From the NCBI GenBank assembly GCA_964397655.1, contig CAYNKA010000005.1:248001-312000 (forward strand): DNA of 64,000 nt. Reading direction: 5' to 3'. The DNA is from CAYNKA01 sp964397655. Lineage in GTDB: Bacteria > Spirochaetota > Spirochaetia > DTKZ01. The notes beneath the pieces are model-generated. The model ran no database searches. It worked only from the letters and a program-made list of their open reading frames with translations, and had not been told where the DNA came from. Positions 55,586-63,742 of the stretch are shown one piece after another (the stretch's first letter is position 1; every line of letters begins with the position of its first letter). The position numbers and the translations under genes are program-made.

Positions 55586-56079
55586 GCAGGGAAACATGTC
55601 TCATTCGGCCCATGACGGAGGCCGACAAGGCTCCGATCCTCGACATCCTCGACAGGACGGAGATGTTCACGGCGGAGGAACTCGACGTCGCCTTGGAACT
55701 CATCGACGCGTGGCTCTACCGGAAGGAACAGAAGGACTACATTCTCATCACGGCGCTCGTCGAGGGGAAGCCCGCGGGCTACGTATGTTACGGGCCGACC
55801 CCGGCCACGGAAGGGACCTTCGACCTGTACTGGATCGCGGTGGATCCCCTGCTCCAGGGCAAGGGCATAGGGCGTGAACTTCTCCGACATACCGAGCAGG
55901 AGGTGGTCGGCGCGGGAGGAAAGCTCGTCGTCATCGAAACCTCGTCCCAGGAGAAATACCGGCCCACCCGGGGATTCTACGAAAAGAACGGATACGCGAT
56001 CGAGGCGAGGATAAAGGACTTCTACCGGGAGGGGGACGACAGGCTCATCTTCACCCGGAGATTCCCGCCGCGGTCCTGA
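55582..56079 (+). CDS. GNAT-family N-acetyltransferase
   Basis: 165 residues. The acetyl-CoA site is clear: DLYWIAVDPLLQGKGIGREL (Q/RxxGxG/A as QGKGIG) followed by EKYRPTRGFYEKNGYAIEAR. Substrate unknown. The start overlaps the ATP-grasp stop by four bases, so the two act together; a peptide- or amino-acid-modifying pair is plausible. The 3' end overlaps the convergent AlaX-type gene by 29 bases. Confidence 0.9.
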   Translation: MSRETCLIRPMTEADKAPILDILDRTEMFTAEELDVALELIDAWLYRKEQKDYILITALVEGKPAGYVCYGPTPATEGTFDLYWIAVDPLLQGKGIGRELLRHTEQEVVGAGGKLVVIETSSQEKYRPTRGFYEKNGYAIEARIKDFYREGDDRLIFTRRFPPRS

Positions 56080-57328
56080 GGTCGCCGAGGAAGGCTTCCC
56101 ATTCGCGGACCGAGGGGAAGCCTCCCTGCCAGCGTACCGCTGTCCCGCCGCCTCTGCCGCCCCTCGAGTTCACGAGAGGTCGGAGCAGCTTTCCGAGATC
56201 GGTTTCCGGGAAGGTCTTCGCGTCGAGGTTGTGGGCGACGATCCAGGAGGCCTTCGCTCCGGCCGGATCCTCGGAGACGGCCGCGACGAGCGTACCCGGA
56301 AGATCGAGGGCGCGGGAAACGAAATCCGACAGGGCGTCCGACGCGCCGGGGGGGAGAACCTCGGCGAGGAACGCGGCGGAGCCCCCCGAAGAAAGGGGGA
56401 ACCGGGGCGCCGAAGCCGCGAGTTCCCTCACGCGGAATCCGTAGAGTTCCTTCCGCTGTTCGGAGATTTTCCTTCGGAGTTCTCTCGTATCCTCGAACAG
56501 CCGGGACGCCGCGTCCGCCATTTCCGCCTCCCCGCAGGTGAAGAGGGCCTTGAGCCGTTCGATCAACGCCGCCTTCCTTCCGTAATCCTCGAGCAGGGCT
56601 CTTCCCGCGGCAAGCCTGATCCTCACCCTGCCCCTGATCTTCTCCTCACCGAGGATCTTCACGAATCCGAGCGGACCGAGCGAAGGGAGGTGCACCCCGC
56701 AGCAGGCGCTCGTGTCGATCCCTTCTATGCGGACGATCCTGAGCCTGCCGGACACGGACGGAGTACGCCTGAGCCTGTACTTGGGCAGGTCCGCCTCGTC
56801 GATCCAGAAGGTTTCGACCGGCGGATTCCCTGCTATGAGCCGGTTCGCCTCGGCCTCGACCCTGGCGAGACCGCCCTCGGGGACGGAGGGCGAGGAGATC
56901 TCGATGGTCGTCGAATCCTCGCCGAAATGGACCGACACGGTATCGAGATCCAGGAGGTTCTTCAGACACGCGGAAACGAGATGCTGGCCCGTGTGCTGTT
57001 CGCGGTAGTGGGCACTCCGCCTCCCGTCCACGCGGCCGGAAACGGACCTTCCCTCCCCTGCGGGCCCGGCCTTCCATCGCTCCGCCTCCACGAGATGCAG
57101 GACATCCTCGCCTTCGACGGAGAAGCCCGCGATCGGTACGCCGTCGAGAGTCCCGCCGTCCTCGGGCTGGCCCCCGCCCCCCGGAAAGAAGGCCGTCCGT
57201 GAGAGAACCAGGCCCAAAAGGTCGCCGACGGGCCTTTCTTCCAGGATTTCAGCCTCGAATTCGAGGAGCCGGGGTTCCCGATAGAAGAGAAAATCCGTAC
57301 GTGACGCGGAAGGAATTTTTTCGGACAT
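56051..57328 (-). CDS. Alanyl-tRNA editing protein, AlaX-long type
   Basis: 425 residues. Free-standing editing domain that hydrolyses mischarged Ser- or Gly-tRNA(Ala). The zinc site is complete: HYREQHTGQHLVSA (HxxxH) and DTSACCGVHL (Cys and His). An N-terminal TAFFPGGGGQPEDGGTL segment and a C-terminal DHHA1-type part with GGRGGGTAVRWQGGFP make it the long form. Known AlaX proteins clear seryl-tRNA(Ala); the exact specificity here is inferred. A TTGACC-17-TAGGAT promoter ends six bases before the ATG. Confidence 0.93.
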   Translation of the reverse strand: MSEKIPSASRTDFLFYREPRLLEFEAEILEERPVGDLLGLVLSRTAFFPGGGGQPEDGGTLDGVPIAGFSVEGEDVLHLVEAERWKAGPAGEGRSVSGRVDGRRSAHYREQHTGQHLVSACLKNLLDLDTVSVHFGEDSTTIEISSPSVPEGGLARVEAEANRLIAGNPPVETFWIDEADLPKYRLRRTPSVSGRLRIVRIEGIDTSACCGVHLPSLGPLGFVKILGEEKIRGRVRIRLAAGRALLEDYGRKAALIERLKALFTCGEAEMADAASRLFEDTRELRRKISEQRKELYGFRVRELAASAPRFPLSSGGSAAFLAEVLPPGASDALSDFVSRALDLPGTLVAAVSEDPAGAKASWIVAHNLDAKTFPETDLGKLLRPLVNSRGGRGGGTAVRWQGGFPSVREWEAFLGDLRTAAGISG

Positions 57329-57334
57329 GAAACC

Positions 57335-57363
57335 ATCCTATCCGAAGCCGATGCCGCGGTCAA
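57335..57363 (-). promoter_or_regulatory. Promoter of the AlaX-type gene (leaderless geometry)
   Basis: TTGACC, 17-base spacer, TAGGAT, then six bases to the ATG at 57328, without a ribosome-binding site. Confidence 0.65.
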
Positions 57364-57408
57364 TAAAACTCCGCGGAACCGCGGTCCGCGCGGCATGAGC
57401 GAAACACC

Positions 57409-57438
57409 TTGACGTATCCGCTTCCATGCCCGTAAATA
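57409..57438 (+). promoter_or_regulatory. Promoter of the 7TM histidine kinase gene
   Basis: TTGACG, 18-base spacer, TAAATA on the plus strand, 15 bases before the GTG start, which is preceded by GAGGTC. Confidence 0.65.
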
Positions 57439-57453
57439 AAGTGAGGTCAAAAA

Positions 57454-59220
57454 GTGAATATATTGTCGTTGCTGGCGTTCACCGACTTCATCCTCTGCCT
57501 TCTCGTGGGCCTGTACATCATCAACCTGTCGGCCCGGGAACCCCTGACCGTCAGCTACGCCCTGCTCGTCTTCAGTCTCGCCCTATGGGCCTTCTGCTAC
57601 ACCTTCATCTACTCGGAGACCGATACGGACCGGCTCTGGTTCTGGTACAAGCTCTCGGTTCCGGGCTGGGTCCTCCTCCAGAGTTTCGGACTCCATTTCA
57701 TCCTCATCCTCACCGATTCCCCCCTGCTCGGGAAGAAATGGACCCTGCCGTTCGTCTACGGCATCGCCGTTGTGCTCATGGCGAGGGCGATGACCGGGCC
57801 GCTCCTCATCTCCGGCTTCAGACAGGGTCCCTACGGTACCGTCGAGATCGTCGCGCCCTTCGGCGGATGGACCGCCTCCTTCGTCGCGGTCTTCCTCTTC
57901 GTGTACGGCTGGAGGCTGACCGCTCTCGTCCTGTTCCTCGCGCGGTCTCAGAGAAGGTACCTCAGGAACCAGGCCATCCTCTTCCTCGCGGTGGACCTCA
58001 CCGTCTTCGTTTCCGCCTTCGTCACGAACGTCCTCATTCCCATGCGTCCCGGCAACGACCTGCCGTCCCTGGGAGTACTCTTCTCGCTCGTGACGCCAGT
58101 GCTCGTCTGGATTTCCATCCGGAAATACAAGCTCTTCTATTACAACCTCTTCCTGAAGTCCTTCTCGTCGTCGCAGATCCTGAGCAGGACGATCCTGACC
58201 AACCTCTTCACCCTCGGGGACGTGTTCAACTGGCTTCAGGGCAGCATCGCGATAATCGACCGGAAATTCCGCATCATCGACTCGAACGAGAAGACCGCGG
58301 ACCTGTTCGAGCGTCAGCCCGACCACCTGATGCCCTGCCACCGGTTCTATTACAAGAGGCCCGATCCCTGCCCCGGCTGCCCCATGCTCGCGGGGCGGGA
58401 CGGCGGAAGCCACGACATCCTGTACCTGGAAGCCCAGGACCGCTGGATCGAAATCCATACCTTCCCCCTCCTCAAGGGCAAGGATTGCGACGGGGTGATG
58501 AAGATAGGCTTCGACGTTTCCGAGCGCATCAAGGCCGAGCGCAACCGGGCGGACATGGAGCGGGTCATCCAGCACGACATCAGGAACGGCCTCATGGGGA
58601 TCATGGGCACGGTCCAGGTGCTCATGGGCTATCCGTCCAACCGGTCCCAGCAGGAATACCTCGAGCTTCTATACCGGAATTCCCTCAACATCAAGAACAC
58701 CATCAACAGCTCCCTCGACCTCTACAGGATGGAAACCGGCACCTACAGGCTCGAAGCGCAGGATTTCGATCTCGTCGACCTTTTGCGGAGGGTGACGAAG
58801 TCCCTCTCGAAGATCGCCGAGCTCCGCGGCATCTCCCTGAGGATGTCGGTAGACGGAATCCCCGCGGCCGAAGATTCGGCGCTCGAACTGAAAGGTTCCC
58901 CGCTCCACATCGAGAACATGTTCACGAATCTCGTGAAGAACGCGGTCGAGGCCTCCCCCGCGGGCAGGACCGTTACGATCTCGATCAGGACCGGAGCGGG
59001 CACGGTGATAGACATACACAACCACGGGGTCATCCCGAGCGAAATCCGCGGCAGGTTCTTCCAGAAATACGTGACCTTCAACAAGGAGAACGGACTCGGG
59101 CTCGGGGCCTACAGCGCGAGGATCATCGCGAGGGCCCACGGAGGGGACATCCTCTTCACCACGGACCCGGCGGCCGGGACCCACATTCTGGTGATGTTCC
59201 CCGGGGACAGGCCGCCGTGA
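57454..59220 (+). CDS. 7TM sensor histidine kinase with Cys-rich PAS domain
   Basis: 588 residues, GTG start behind GAGGTC. Seven hydrophobic segments fill residues 1-230 (the 7TM N-terminal sensor type). A PAS domain follows (about 255-365) that contains a Cys cluster, MPCHRFYYKRPDPCPGCPM, near residues 290-310, a pattern of a metal or redox site. The kinase core has H-box VIQHDIRNGLMGIMG (His about 371), N-box NLVKNAVEAS and G2 NGLGLGAYSARII; the G1 box is unusual (DIHNHGVIP). The stop overlaps the start of the alginate-lyase-like gene by four bases, so the two are coupled. No response regulator is adjacent. Confidence 0.9.
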   Translation: MNILSLLAFTDFILCLLVGLYIINLSAREPLTVSYALLVFSLALWAFCYTFIYSETDTDRLWFWYKLSVPGWVLLQSFGLHFILILTDSPLLGKKWTLPFVYGIAVVLMARAMTGPLLISGFRQGPYGTVEIVAPFGGWTASFVAVFLFVYGWRLTALVLFLARSQRRYLRNQAILFLAVDLTVFVSAFVTNVLIPMRPGNDLPSLGVLFSLVTPVLVWISIRKYKLFYYNLFLKSFSSSQILSRTILTNLFTLGDVFNWLQGSIAIIDRKFRIIDSNEKTADLFERQPDHLMPCHRFYYKRPDPCPGCPMLAGRDGGSHDILYLEAQDRWIEIHTFPLLKGKDCDGVMKIGFDVSERIKAERNRADMERVIQHDIRNGLMGIMGTVQVLMGYPSNRSQQEYLELLYRNSLNIKNTINSSLDLYRMETGTYRLEAQDFDLVDLLRRVTKSLSKIAELRGISLRMSVDGIPAAEDSALELKGSPLHIENMFTNLVKNAVEASPAGRTVTISIRTGAGTVIDIHNHGVIPSEIRGRFFQKYVTFNKENGLGLGAYSARIIARAHGGDILFTTDPAAGTHILVMFPGDRPP

Positions 59221-60428
59221 ATCCGAGGCTCGCCGAAGCTTTGATGGCCCTCGCCGCGCTCGCCGCGGCGTTCGTCCCGGGCGCCGCCGCGGAAGGGCTT
59301 CCCGGCACCATCCGATGGAATTCCGCGAAACTCGAGAGGACCAGGGAGCGACTCCGGCACGAGGGCTCGCCGGAGGCGCCCGCGCTCTCAGCCCTGATCG
59401 TACGGGCGGACGCGGCCGCGAGACGCAGACCGGCCTCGGTCGTCGAGAAGTCGGAACTTCCGCCGAGCGGCGACATCCACGACTATTTCAGCCTCGCCAC
59501 GTATTACTGGCCGGATCCCGAAAGTCCGGGAGGGCTGCCGTACGTCCCGAGGGACGGCGAGGTCAACCCGGAGAACAAAGACATACCCGACGCCGCGAAT
59601 CTCGGCCGTCTCCTCCGGAACGTCCGCGACCTCGCCCTCGCCTACCGCTTCACGGGGAAGGAAAGGTACGCGGCGAGCGCGGTCGCTGCGCTCCGCGTCT
59701 TCTTCCTCGATCCCGCCACGAAGATGAATCCTCACCTCGGCTACGCCCAGTGGATACGGGGCAGGGGCTCGTCCCGGGGAGTCGGGATCATCGACGCGAG
59801 GGAGTTCTGTCTCCTGCCGGACGCTCTTGCCCTTCTCGAGGCCTATCCGGGCTATCCGGCGGAGGACAAGAAGGGACTCGCCGACTGGCTCGGCGCCTAC
59901 CTCGACTGGCTGTCGGAGAGTCCCGACGGCAGGGCCGAGGCAGGAAGGAGGAACAACCACGGAACCTGGTACATGGCCCAGGCCGCGGCCCTCGCCCTGC
60001 GTCTGGGAAGGCGCGGCCTGGCTTCGAGGATCTTCGATTCCGGACTGATGCCTCTTCTCTCGGCGCAGTTCCGGCCCGACGGGTCCCAGCCGGAGGAACT
60101 CGGGAGGACCCGGGCCCTTCATTACTCGCTCTTCAACCTCGAGGCCTGGTTCCACGCGGCAGCGCTCGGGAGGAACCTCGGATACGACCTCTTCCGCGCG
60201 GAGACGCCGACGGGGGCCGGCATCAAGACCGGGCTGGACTTCCTTCTTCCCTTCATCCTCGGGGCGCGGTCCTTTCCCTACCGCCAGATCACGCCGCTCC
60301 CCGAGGAGCTCGCCCTTTCCCTGCTCATGGAGGCGAAGGAGGTTTTCGGCGAGACGAAATACGCGGAAGCGGTCGAATCATTTCCGAAGGCGAAGCGGGA
60401 AGCCGCGGTCGAGCGGCTGCTATTCTGA
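59217..60428 (+). CDS. Alginate lyase-domain secreted protein
   Basis: 403 residues from a GTG overlapping the kinase stop (GTGA); an ATG at 59244 would still leave the signal peptide (MALAALAAAFVPGAAA). The sequence fits the alginate-lyase (PL5-like alpha/alpha barrel) family: IHDYFSLATYYWPDPESPGG, RNNHGTWYMAQAAAL (the catalytic NNHGTWY motif), and HYSLFNLEAWFHAA. Substrate inferred from the fold; related polyuronate or other acidic polymers are possible. Because it is coupled to the kinase, its expression may answer an extracellular signal. The last nine bases overlap the convergent PHP gene. Confidence 0.85.
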   Translation: MNPRLAEALMALAALAAAFVPGAAAEGLPGTIRWNSAKLERTRERLRHEGSPEAPALSALIVRADAAARRRPASVVEKSELPPSGDIHDYFSLATYYWPDPESPGGLPYVPRDGEVNPENKDIPDAANLGRLLRNVRDLALAYRFTGKERYAASAVAALRVFFLDPATKMNPHLGYAQWIRGRGSSRGVGIIDAREFCLLPDALALLEAYPGYPAEDKKGLADWLGAYLDWLSESPDGRAEAGRRNNHGTWYMAQAAALALRLGRRGLASRIFDSGLMPLLSAQFRPDGSQPEELGRTRALHYSLFNLEAWFHAAALGRNLGYDLFRAETPTGAGIKTGLDFLLPFILGARSFPYRQITPLPEELALSLLMEAKEVFGETKYAEAVESFPKAKREAAVERLLF

Positions 60429-61133
60429 GATCGAAGGAACGACCCGACCGCTCTCCAGCGCCCGTTTCAGGGAGGCGAAGCTCGCGTCGTCCGCCTCGAA
60501 CCGGACGAAACGGGAACCGATCGCGTCGGGATAGTGGGCGTCCGAACTCGAGATCATGGGGACGGAGCCCGGATTCATGAGACAGGGCCAGCTCGTGACC
60601 TCGATGGCGGAATAGCGCATGTCCGGCAGGAAACCGAGCTGGCTGGAGATGCTGAAGGCCGGCCGGTCCACGTGGGCGGGGATGAAGAGCCCTCCCGCGG
60701 AAAGGATGAGTTCCGAGGCGTCGTCCAGGGAGAGGTCCGCGGCGTTCACGAGGTATCTGTCAACTTCCCCCAGGATCGTCTCGTCCTCGTCGACGTAGAC
60801 CTGGTCGCCGAACCTAACAGGATCGTTCGCGATCGGAGGCAGGAGACCGTAGAGGGTCTTTCCGAGCTCGAGGGCCTGTTCCTCGGTCTCGAAGATGGCG
60901 AGGACGTGAAGCTCCTCCCGCGTCGTCACCTCGATGCCGAAGACGGGGACGACGCCTTCCTTGGCGCAGGCGGCGGCGAAGGCCGGCGCGTTGAGCGCGC
61001 TGTTGTGGTCGGTGAGCGCCGCGATCGCGAGACCGAGGGAGGCGGCCTTCCGCGCGACGAGGGACGGAGACATGGAAAGGTCGCCGCAGGGGCTCAGGCA
61101 GGAATGGATGTGGAGATCGGCGGCGTACCGCAT
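60420..61133 (-). CDS. PHP-domain phosphoesterase
   Basis: 237 residues. Metal-site motifs are complete: ADLHIHSCLSPCGDLSMSPS at the start, then ALTDHNSALN, FGIEVTT, IPAHVDRP and SSDAHYP near the end. The family includes polymerase- and histidinol-phosphatase-type esterases; the substrate here is unknown. It is the last gene of the rex operon, eight bases after the DRTGG gene, in the arrangement often found next to [FeFe]-hydrogenase genes. Confidence 0.9.
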   Translation of the reverse strand: MRYAADLHIHSCLSPCGDLSMSPSLVARKAASLGLAIAALTDHNSALNAPAFAAACAKEGVVPVFGIEVTTREELHVLAIFETEEQALELGKTLYGLLPPIANDPVRFGDQVYVDEDETILGEVDRYLVNAADLSLDDASELILSAGGLFIPAHVDRPAFSISSQLGFLPDMRYSAIEVTSWPCLMNPGSVPMISSSDAHYPDAIGSRFVRFEADDASFASLKRALESGRVVPSISE

Positions 61134-61141
61134 CGGGGGGA

Positions 61142-61483
61142 TCAGGCGCCGGGGGCGCGGAGCTGGGCGTAGAGCCTGCCGGAAAGGACGAACTGGTTCT
61201 CCTTCGAGCGGAAAATCCCGATGGACTCCTCCGCTGCCGCCTCGATCATGTCGTCCGGGACCGGCCGGTTGTTCGCCACGACGATCGCGACGATGCCTGC
61301 GAGCGTGGCGACCGCGACGGTGTTCTTGTGTGACTGGATGGTGATGAGGACGGTGTCCGCCTTGGCGTTCGCCATGACGTCGGAGAGGAGATCGGAGGTA
61401 TAGCCTCCGGAGATTTCACGGTCCTCCAGTTTGCCCTGAACGGTCTCGAGGCCGAGCCTGTCTGCGAGTTCTGTGGTCCTCAT
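61142..61483 (-). CDS. DRTGG-domain protein
   Basis: 113 residues from the ATG at 61483, which follows AGGAGG; the longer frame has no such site. The DRTGG-type core is seen as DREISGGYTSDLLSDVMANA and GIVAIVVANNRPVPDDMIEA. DRTGG domains are found alone or fused to CBS and phosphotransacetylase-type proteins and probably bind nucleotides or metabolites; the function is not established. Operon member between the CBS-ATPase gene and the PHP gene. Confidence 0.85.
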   Translation of the reverse strand: MRTTELADRLGLETVQGKLEDREISGGYTSDLLSDVMANAKADTVLITIQSHKNTVAVATLAGIVAIVVANNRPVPDDMIEAAAEESIGIFRSKENQFVLSGRLYAQLRAPGA

Positions 61484-61514
61484 TGCGGAGCCTCCTTGAA
61501 AGCGGGAAAAAAGG

Positions 61515-62438
61515 TCACGTCGCCCTCGACGGGTACACGACGGATTTGACCAGGGTGCCCTTGCCGAGCTCCGACCGGATGGCAAACTCGTCGGATACCC
61601 GCTTCGCGTTCGGGAGTCCCATGCCGGCGCCGAAACCGAGCGACCTGACCCACTCGTTCGCGGTGGAATACCCTTCCTCGAGCGCCTTGTTCACGTCGGC
61701 CATGCCGGGGCCCTTGTCTTCCGCCGTGATCTCGACCTTGTCCCCCTGGATGCGGAACACGATCTTCCCGCCGTCGGAATGTACGACCTGATTCATCTCC
61801 AGTTCATAGGCGGCGATCGCTATCCTGCGGATGGTCCGCGCGTTGAGTTCCCGCTTCTGGAGGATCTTCTTGATCTCGGTCGACGCCTTTCCCGCATTCT
61901 CGAAATCGAACTTGCGGACCGCGAATTCCATGTGGACGTCGTCTCCCGGCACTTCCATCGAAGTGTCGAATTTTCGCTCGAGCTTTTCCACTTCCTTGTT
62001 CACCTCCACGAGGAGGGCGACGATGATGTCCCGGCTCGTGATGATGCCAACGAGTTCCCGGTCCTTGTTGAGGACGGGGAATCGGCCGAAACGGTATTTT
62101 TCCAGATAGGATATCGCGAACTGGAGCGGCATGTCGTCCTCGAGGACGATGAGATTCCGGGTCATGTGCCGCTCTGCGGGATCCTCGATGTAGCCACCGT
62201 CCAGGGCGTTGATGATGTCGTCCATGGACACGAGCCCCAGGAGCCGCTTGTTCTCGGCCTCCATGATCGGGACGCCGGTGATGAGGTGCTCCTTCATGAG
62301 GCGCTGGATTGTTCGAAGGCTCACTTCCTTCTCTGCGGTGACGAGATCCTTCGTCATGACGTCCTTGACCTTCATCCTATAGATGAGATCAAGCACGAAT
62401 GGCGGGGAATCCTGCGTGTTGATGGGAAGGGGCGTCAT
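61515..62438 (-). CDS. CBS-domain protein with anti-sigma-type ATPase domain
   Basis: 307 residues from the ATG at 62438, which overlaps the previous stop by four bases. Two CBS domains (about residues 25-140: VKDVMTKDLVTAEKEVSLRT, GLVSMDDIINALDGG, VGIITSRDIIVALL) would sense adenylates. The C-terminal 130 residues form an HATPase fold of the RsbW type (NQVVHSDGGKIVF, DKGPGMADVNKAL, GFGAGMGLPNAKRVSD). Acting as a kinase or anti-sigma-like switch is plausible. Companion of hydrogenase clusters in anaerobes. Confidence 0.88.
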   Translation of the reverse strand: MTPLPINTQDSPPFVLDLIYRMKVKDVMTKDLVTAEKEVSLRTIQRLMKEHLITGVPIMEAENKRLLGLVSMDDIINALDGGYIEDPAERHMTRNLIVLEDDMPLQFAISYLEKYRFGRFPVLNKDRELVGIITSRDIIVALLVEVNKEVEKLERKFDTSMEVPGDDVHMEFAVRKFDFENAGKASTEIKKILQKRELNARTIRRIAIAAYELEMNQVVHSDGGKIVFRIQGDKVEITAEDKGPGMADVNKALEEGYSTANEWVRSLGFGAGMGLPNAKRVSDEFAIRSELGKGTLVKSVVYPSRAT

Positions 62439-62791
62439 GTCCTGCCTGCCCGCTCCTTTTCCAGGGCGCAGCCCAGAAGGTAGCAGGTTTCGAAGCACGA
62501 AGAGGGCGTGGAAAGCACGGTGATTCCGTTCTCCTCGGCGAGCTTTTTCATGGCGGACTGAGGCTGTTTGCCGTTCACCAGGACGATGCCGAGGGCTCCG
62601 ACGATGTCGGCGGTTCTGACGACCTGCTCCGAATTGAGCGAGGTCGAAATGATGAAGTTCTCCTCGTCGGTCGTGAGAACGTCGCTCATGAGGTCCGAAG
62701 CCACGATCGCTTCGATCTTCGCCGTATCGAACGCATCACCTTTGACGATGAGCGAGCATGAGAGGGACCGCGTTACGTACTCAAAGGTCAT
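62435..62791 (-). CDS. DRTGG-like small protein
   Basis: 118 residues. Resembles the DRTGG group in its SDLMSDVLTTDEENFIISTS and GALGIVLVNGKQPQSAMKKL segments; the third DRTGG-like or 'serine kinase of HPr'-like fold is not excluded. A second copy of the family sits two genes downstream, so they may form a pair. It overlaps the CBS-ATPase start by four bases and follows rex by 27 bases. Confidence 0.75.
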   Translation of the reverse strand: MTFEYVTRSLSCSLIVKGDAFDTAKIEAIVASDLMSDVLTTDEENFIISTSLNSEQVVRTADIVGALGIVLVNGKQPQSAMKKLAEENGITVLSTPSSCFETCYLLGCALEKERAGRT

Positions 62792-62818
62792 GGAATTCCT
62801 GCCTTGTTCTTTGCGGAA

Positions 62819-63466
62819 TCAGCTTAAATCAATGAGATCGGCCTGTCTATCCCCCAGCTTCACGAGATAGAAGAGGTTCTCGATTTCCAGGCCGATGTTC
62901 ACGTTCTGGATGAGGCATCCGTTCGCGCTCTTCAGCTCGACGGGAGCGAAGTTGAGTACGGCCTGGATGCCAGCGGAGATCATGGTCGAGAGGACGTTCG
63001 CCGCGGCGGCGTCCGGGACCGCGAGGATGCCCACGGTGATGCCGCGCGAACGGATGAAGTCGGGCATCTCCTTGATGTCGAGGATGGGCACGTTCGACCG
63101 CGTTTCCGCACGCGAGGGATCGATGTCGAAGCCCGCCGCAATGTGGATCCCCTCCTTCGGGAATTCCTTGTATTCCATGAGGGCGGAACCGATCCTGCCG
63201 CATCCTACGATTATAACTTCGTGCGGCTGGTTCTTGCCCAGCACGTTCCCGAGCAGCTCGATCAGGGTGTCGATGTTGTAGCCGCCTCGTTTGTTTCCGG
63301 GGATGTTGATGACCGAAAAATCCTTGCGCACGACCGCGGGCGTCACGCCGATCGCGTCGCCCAGGTTGTTGGAAAAAACCTTGACGAAGCCCAGGGATTT
63401 CAGCTTATGCAATACCCGCAGGTATCGAGCCAGACGCAATATTGTGCTTCTATTGAGTTCTTTCAC
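62819..63466 (-). CDS. rex: Redox-sensing transcriptional repressor Rex
   Basis: 215 residues with a GTG start at 63466. The N-terminal winged helix (STILRLARYLRVLHKLKSLG, GVTPAVVRKDFSVI) is followed by a Rossmann domain with VIIVGCGRIGSALMEY and later FDIDPS; the C-terminus ends in the swapped helix (IENLFYLVKLGDRQADLI). Rex lets go of its operator when NADH rises, relieving repression of fermentative and hydrogenase genes. It is the first gene of its operon and divergent from the NuoE/HndA-type gene, its probable target. An 18-bp candidate operator lies just upstream. Confidence 0.95.
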   Translation of the reverse strand: MKELNRSTILRLARYLRVLHKLKSLGFVKVFSNNLGDAIGVTPAVVRKDFSVINIPGNKRGGYNIDTLIELLGNVLGKNQPHEVIIVGCGRIGSALMEYKEFPKEGIHIAAGFDIDPSRAETRSNVPILDIKEMPDFIRSRGITVGILAVPDAAAANVLSTMISAGIQAVLNFAPVELKSANGCLIQNVNIGLEIENLFYLVKLGDRQADLIDLS

Positions 63467-63474
63467 GTCGTTTT

Positions 63475-63492
63475 TTGTTCCTTATATCACAA
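63475..63492 (-). promoter_or_regulatory. Candidate Rex operator
   Basis: TTGTGATATAAGGAACAA on the minus strand: the outer TTGTGA and AACAA match the Rex half-site consensus (TTGTGAA-N4-TTCACAA), the inner bases only in part. It sits between the -10 box and the rex start, a fitting place for autorepression. Confidence 0.5.
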
Positions 63493-63503
63493 TAATAGCG
63501 AAT

Positions 63504-63532
63504 AGTATAAACCGACCGGGAGTATTATGCAA
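63504..63532 (-). promoter_or_regulatory. Promoter of rex
   Basis: TTGCAT, 17-base spacer, TATACT on the minus strand, about 38 bases before the GTG. Confidence 0.8.
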
Positions 63533-63591
63533 GAATTAAGAATAAGAAATCACATATAAATCATTTTTTATACATTTTACGTTCTTCATAG

Positions 63592-63620
63592 TTGATATTT
63601 TCCTCAAGGTGCCGTAGAAT
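63592..63620 (+). promoter_or_regulatory. Promoter of the NuoE/HndA-type gene
   Basis: TTGATA, 17-base spacer, TAGAAT on the plus strand, giving a leader of about 115 bases. No further ORF or recognised RNA is seen between it and the rex promoter. Confidence 0.75.
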
Positions 63621-63742
63621 GGAGCGTCACACACCGGACGCCTTCCGAACAATGGAGCAGGCTCGTGGTTCCGCCGCAAAACGGCCGGATAAGAAAGGAA
63701 GGTCTCCGGAGCAAGTATCCTACAATAGGATGAGGAGGTATC

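Noticed and set aside
57426..59216. Single 1000-residue ORF joining the kinase region to the lyase
   Set aside because: Its first 597 residues are an off-frame reading of the kinase gene; only the part from 59217 matches a protein family.
63620..63742. Rex operator before the NuoE/HndA-type gene
   Set aside because: No TTGTGA or ACAA pair with suitable spacing was found between the promoter and the ATG.
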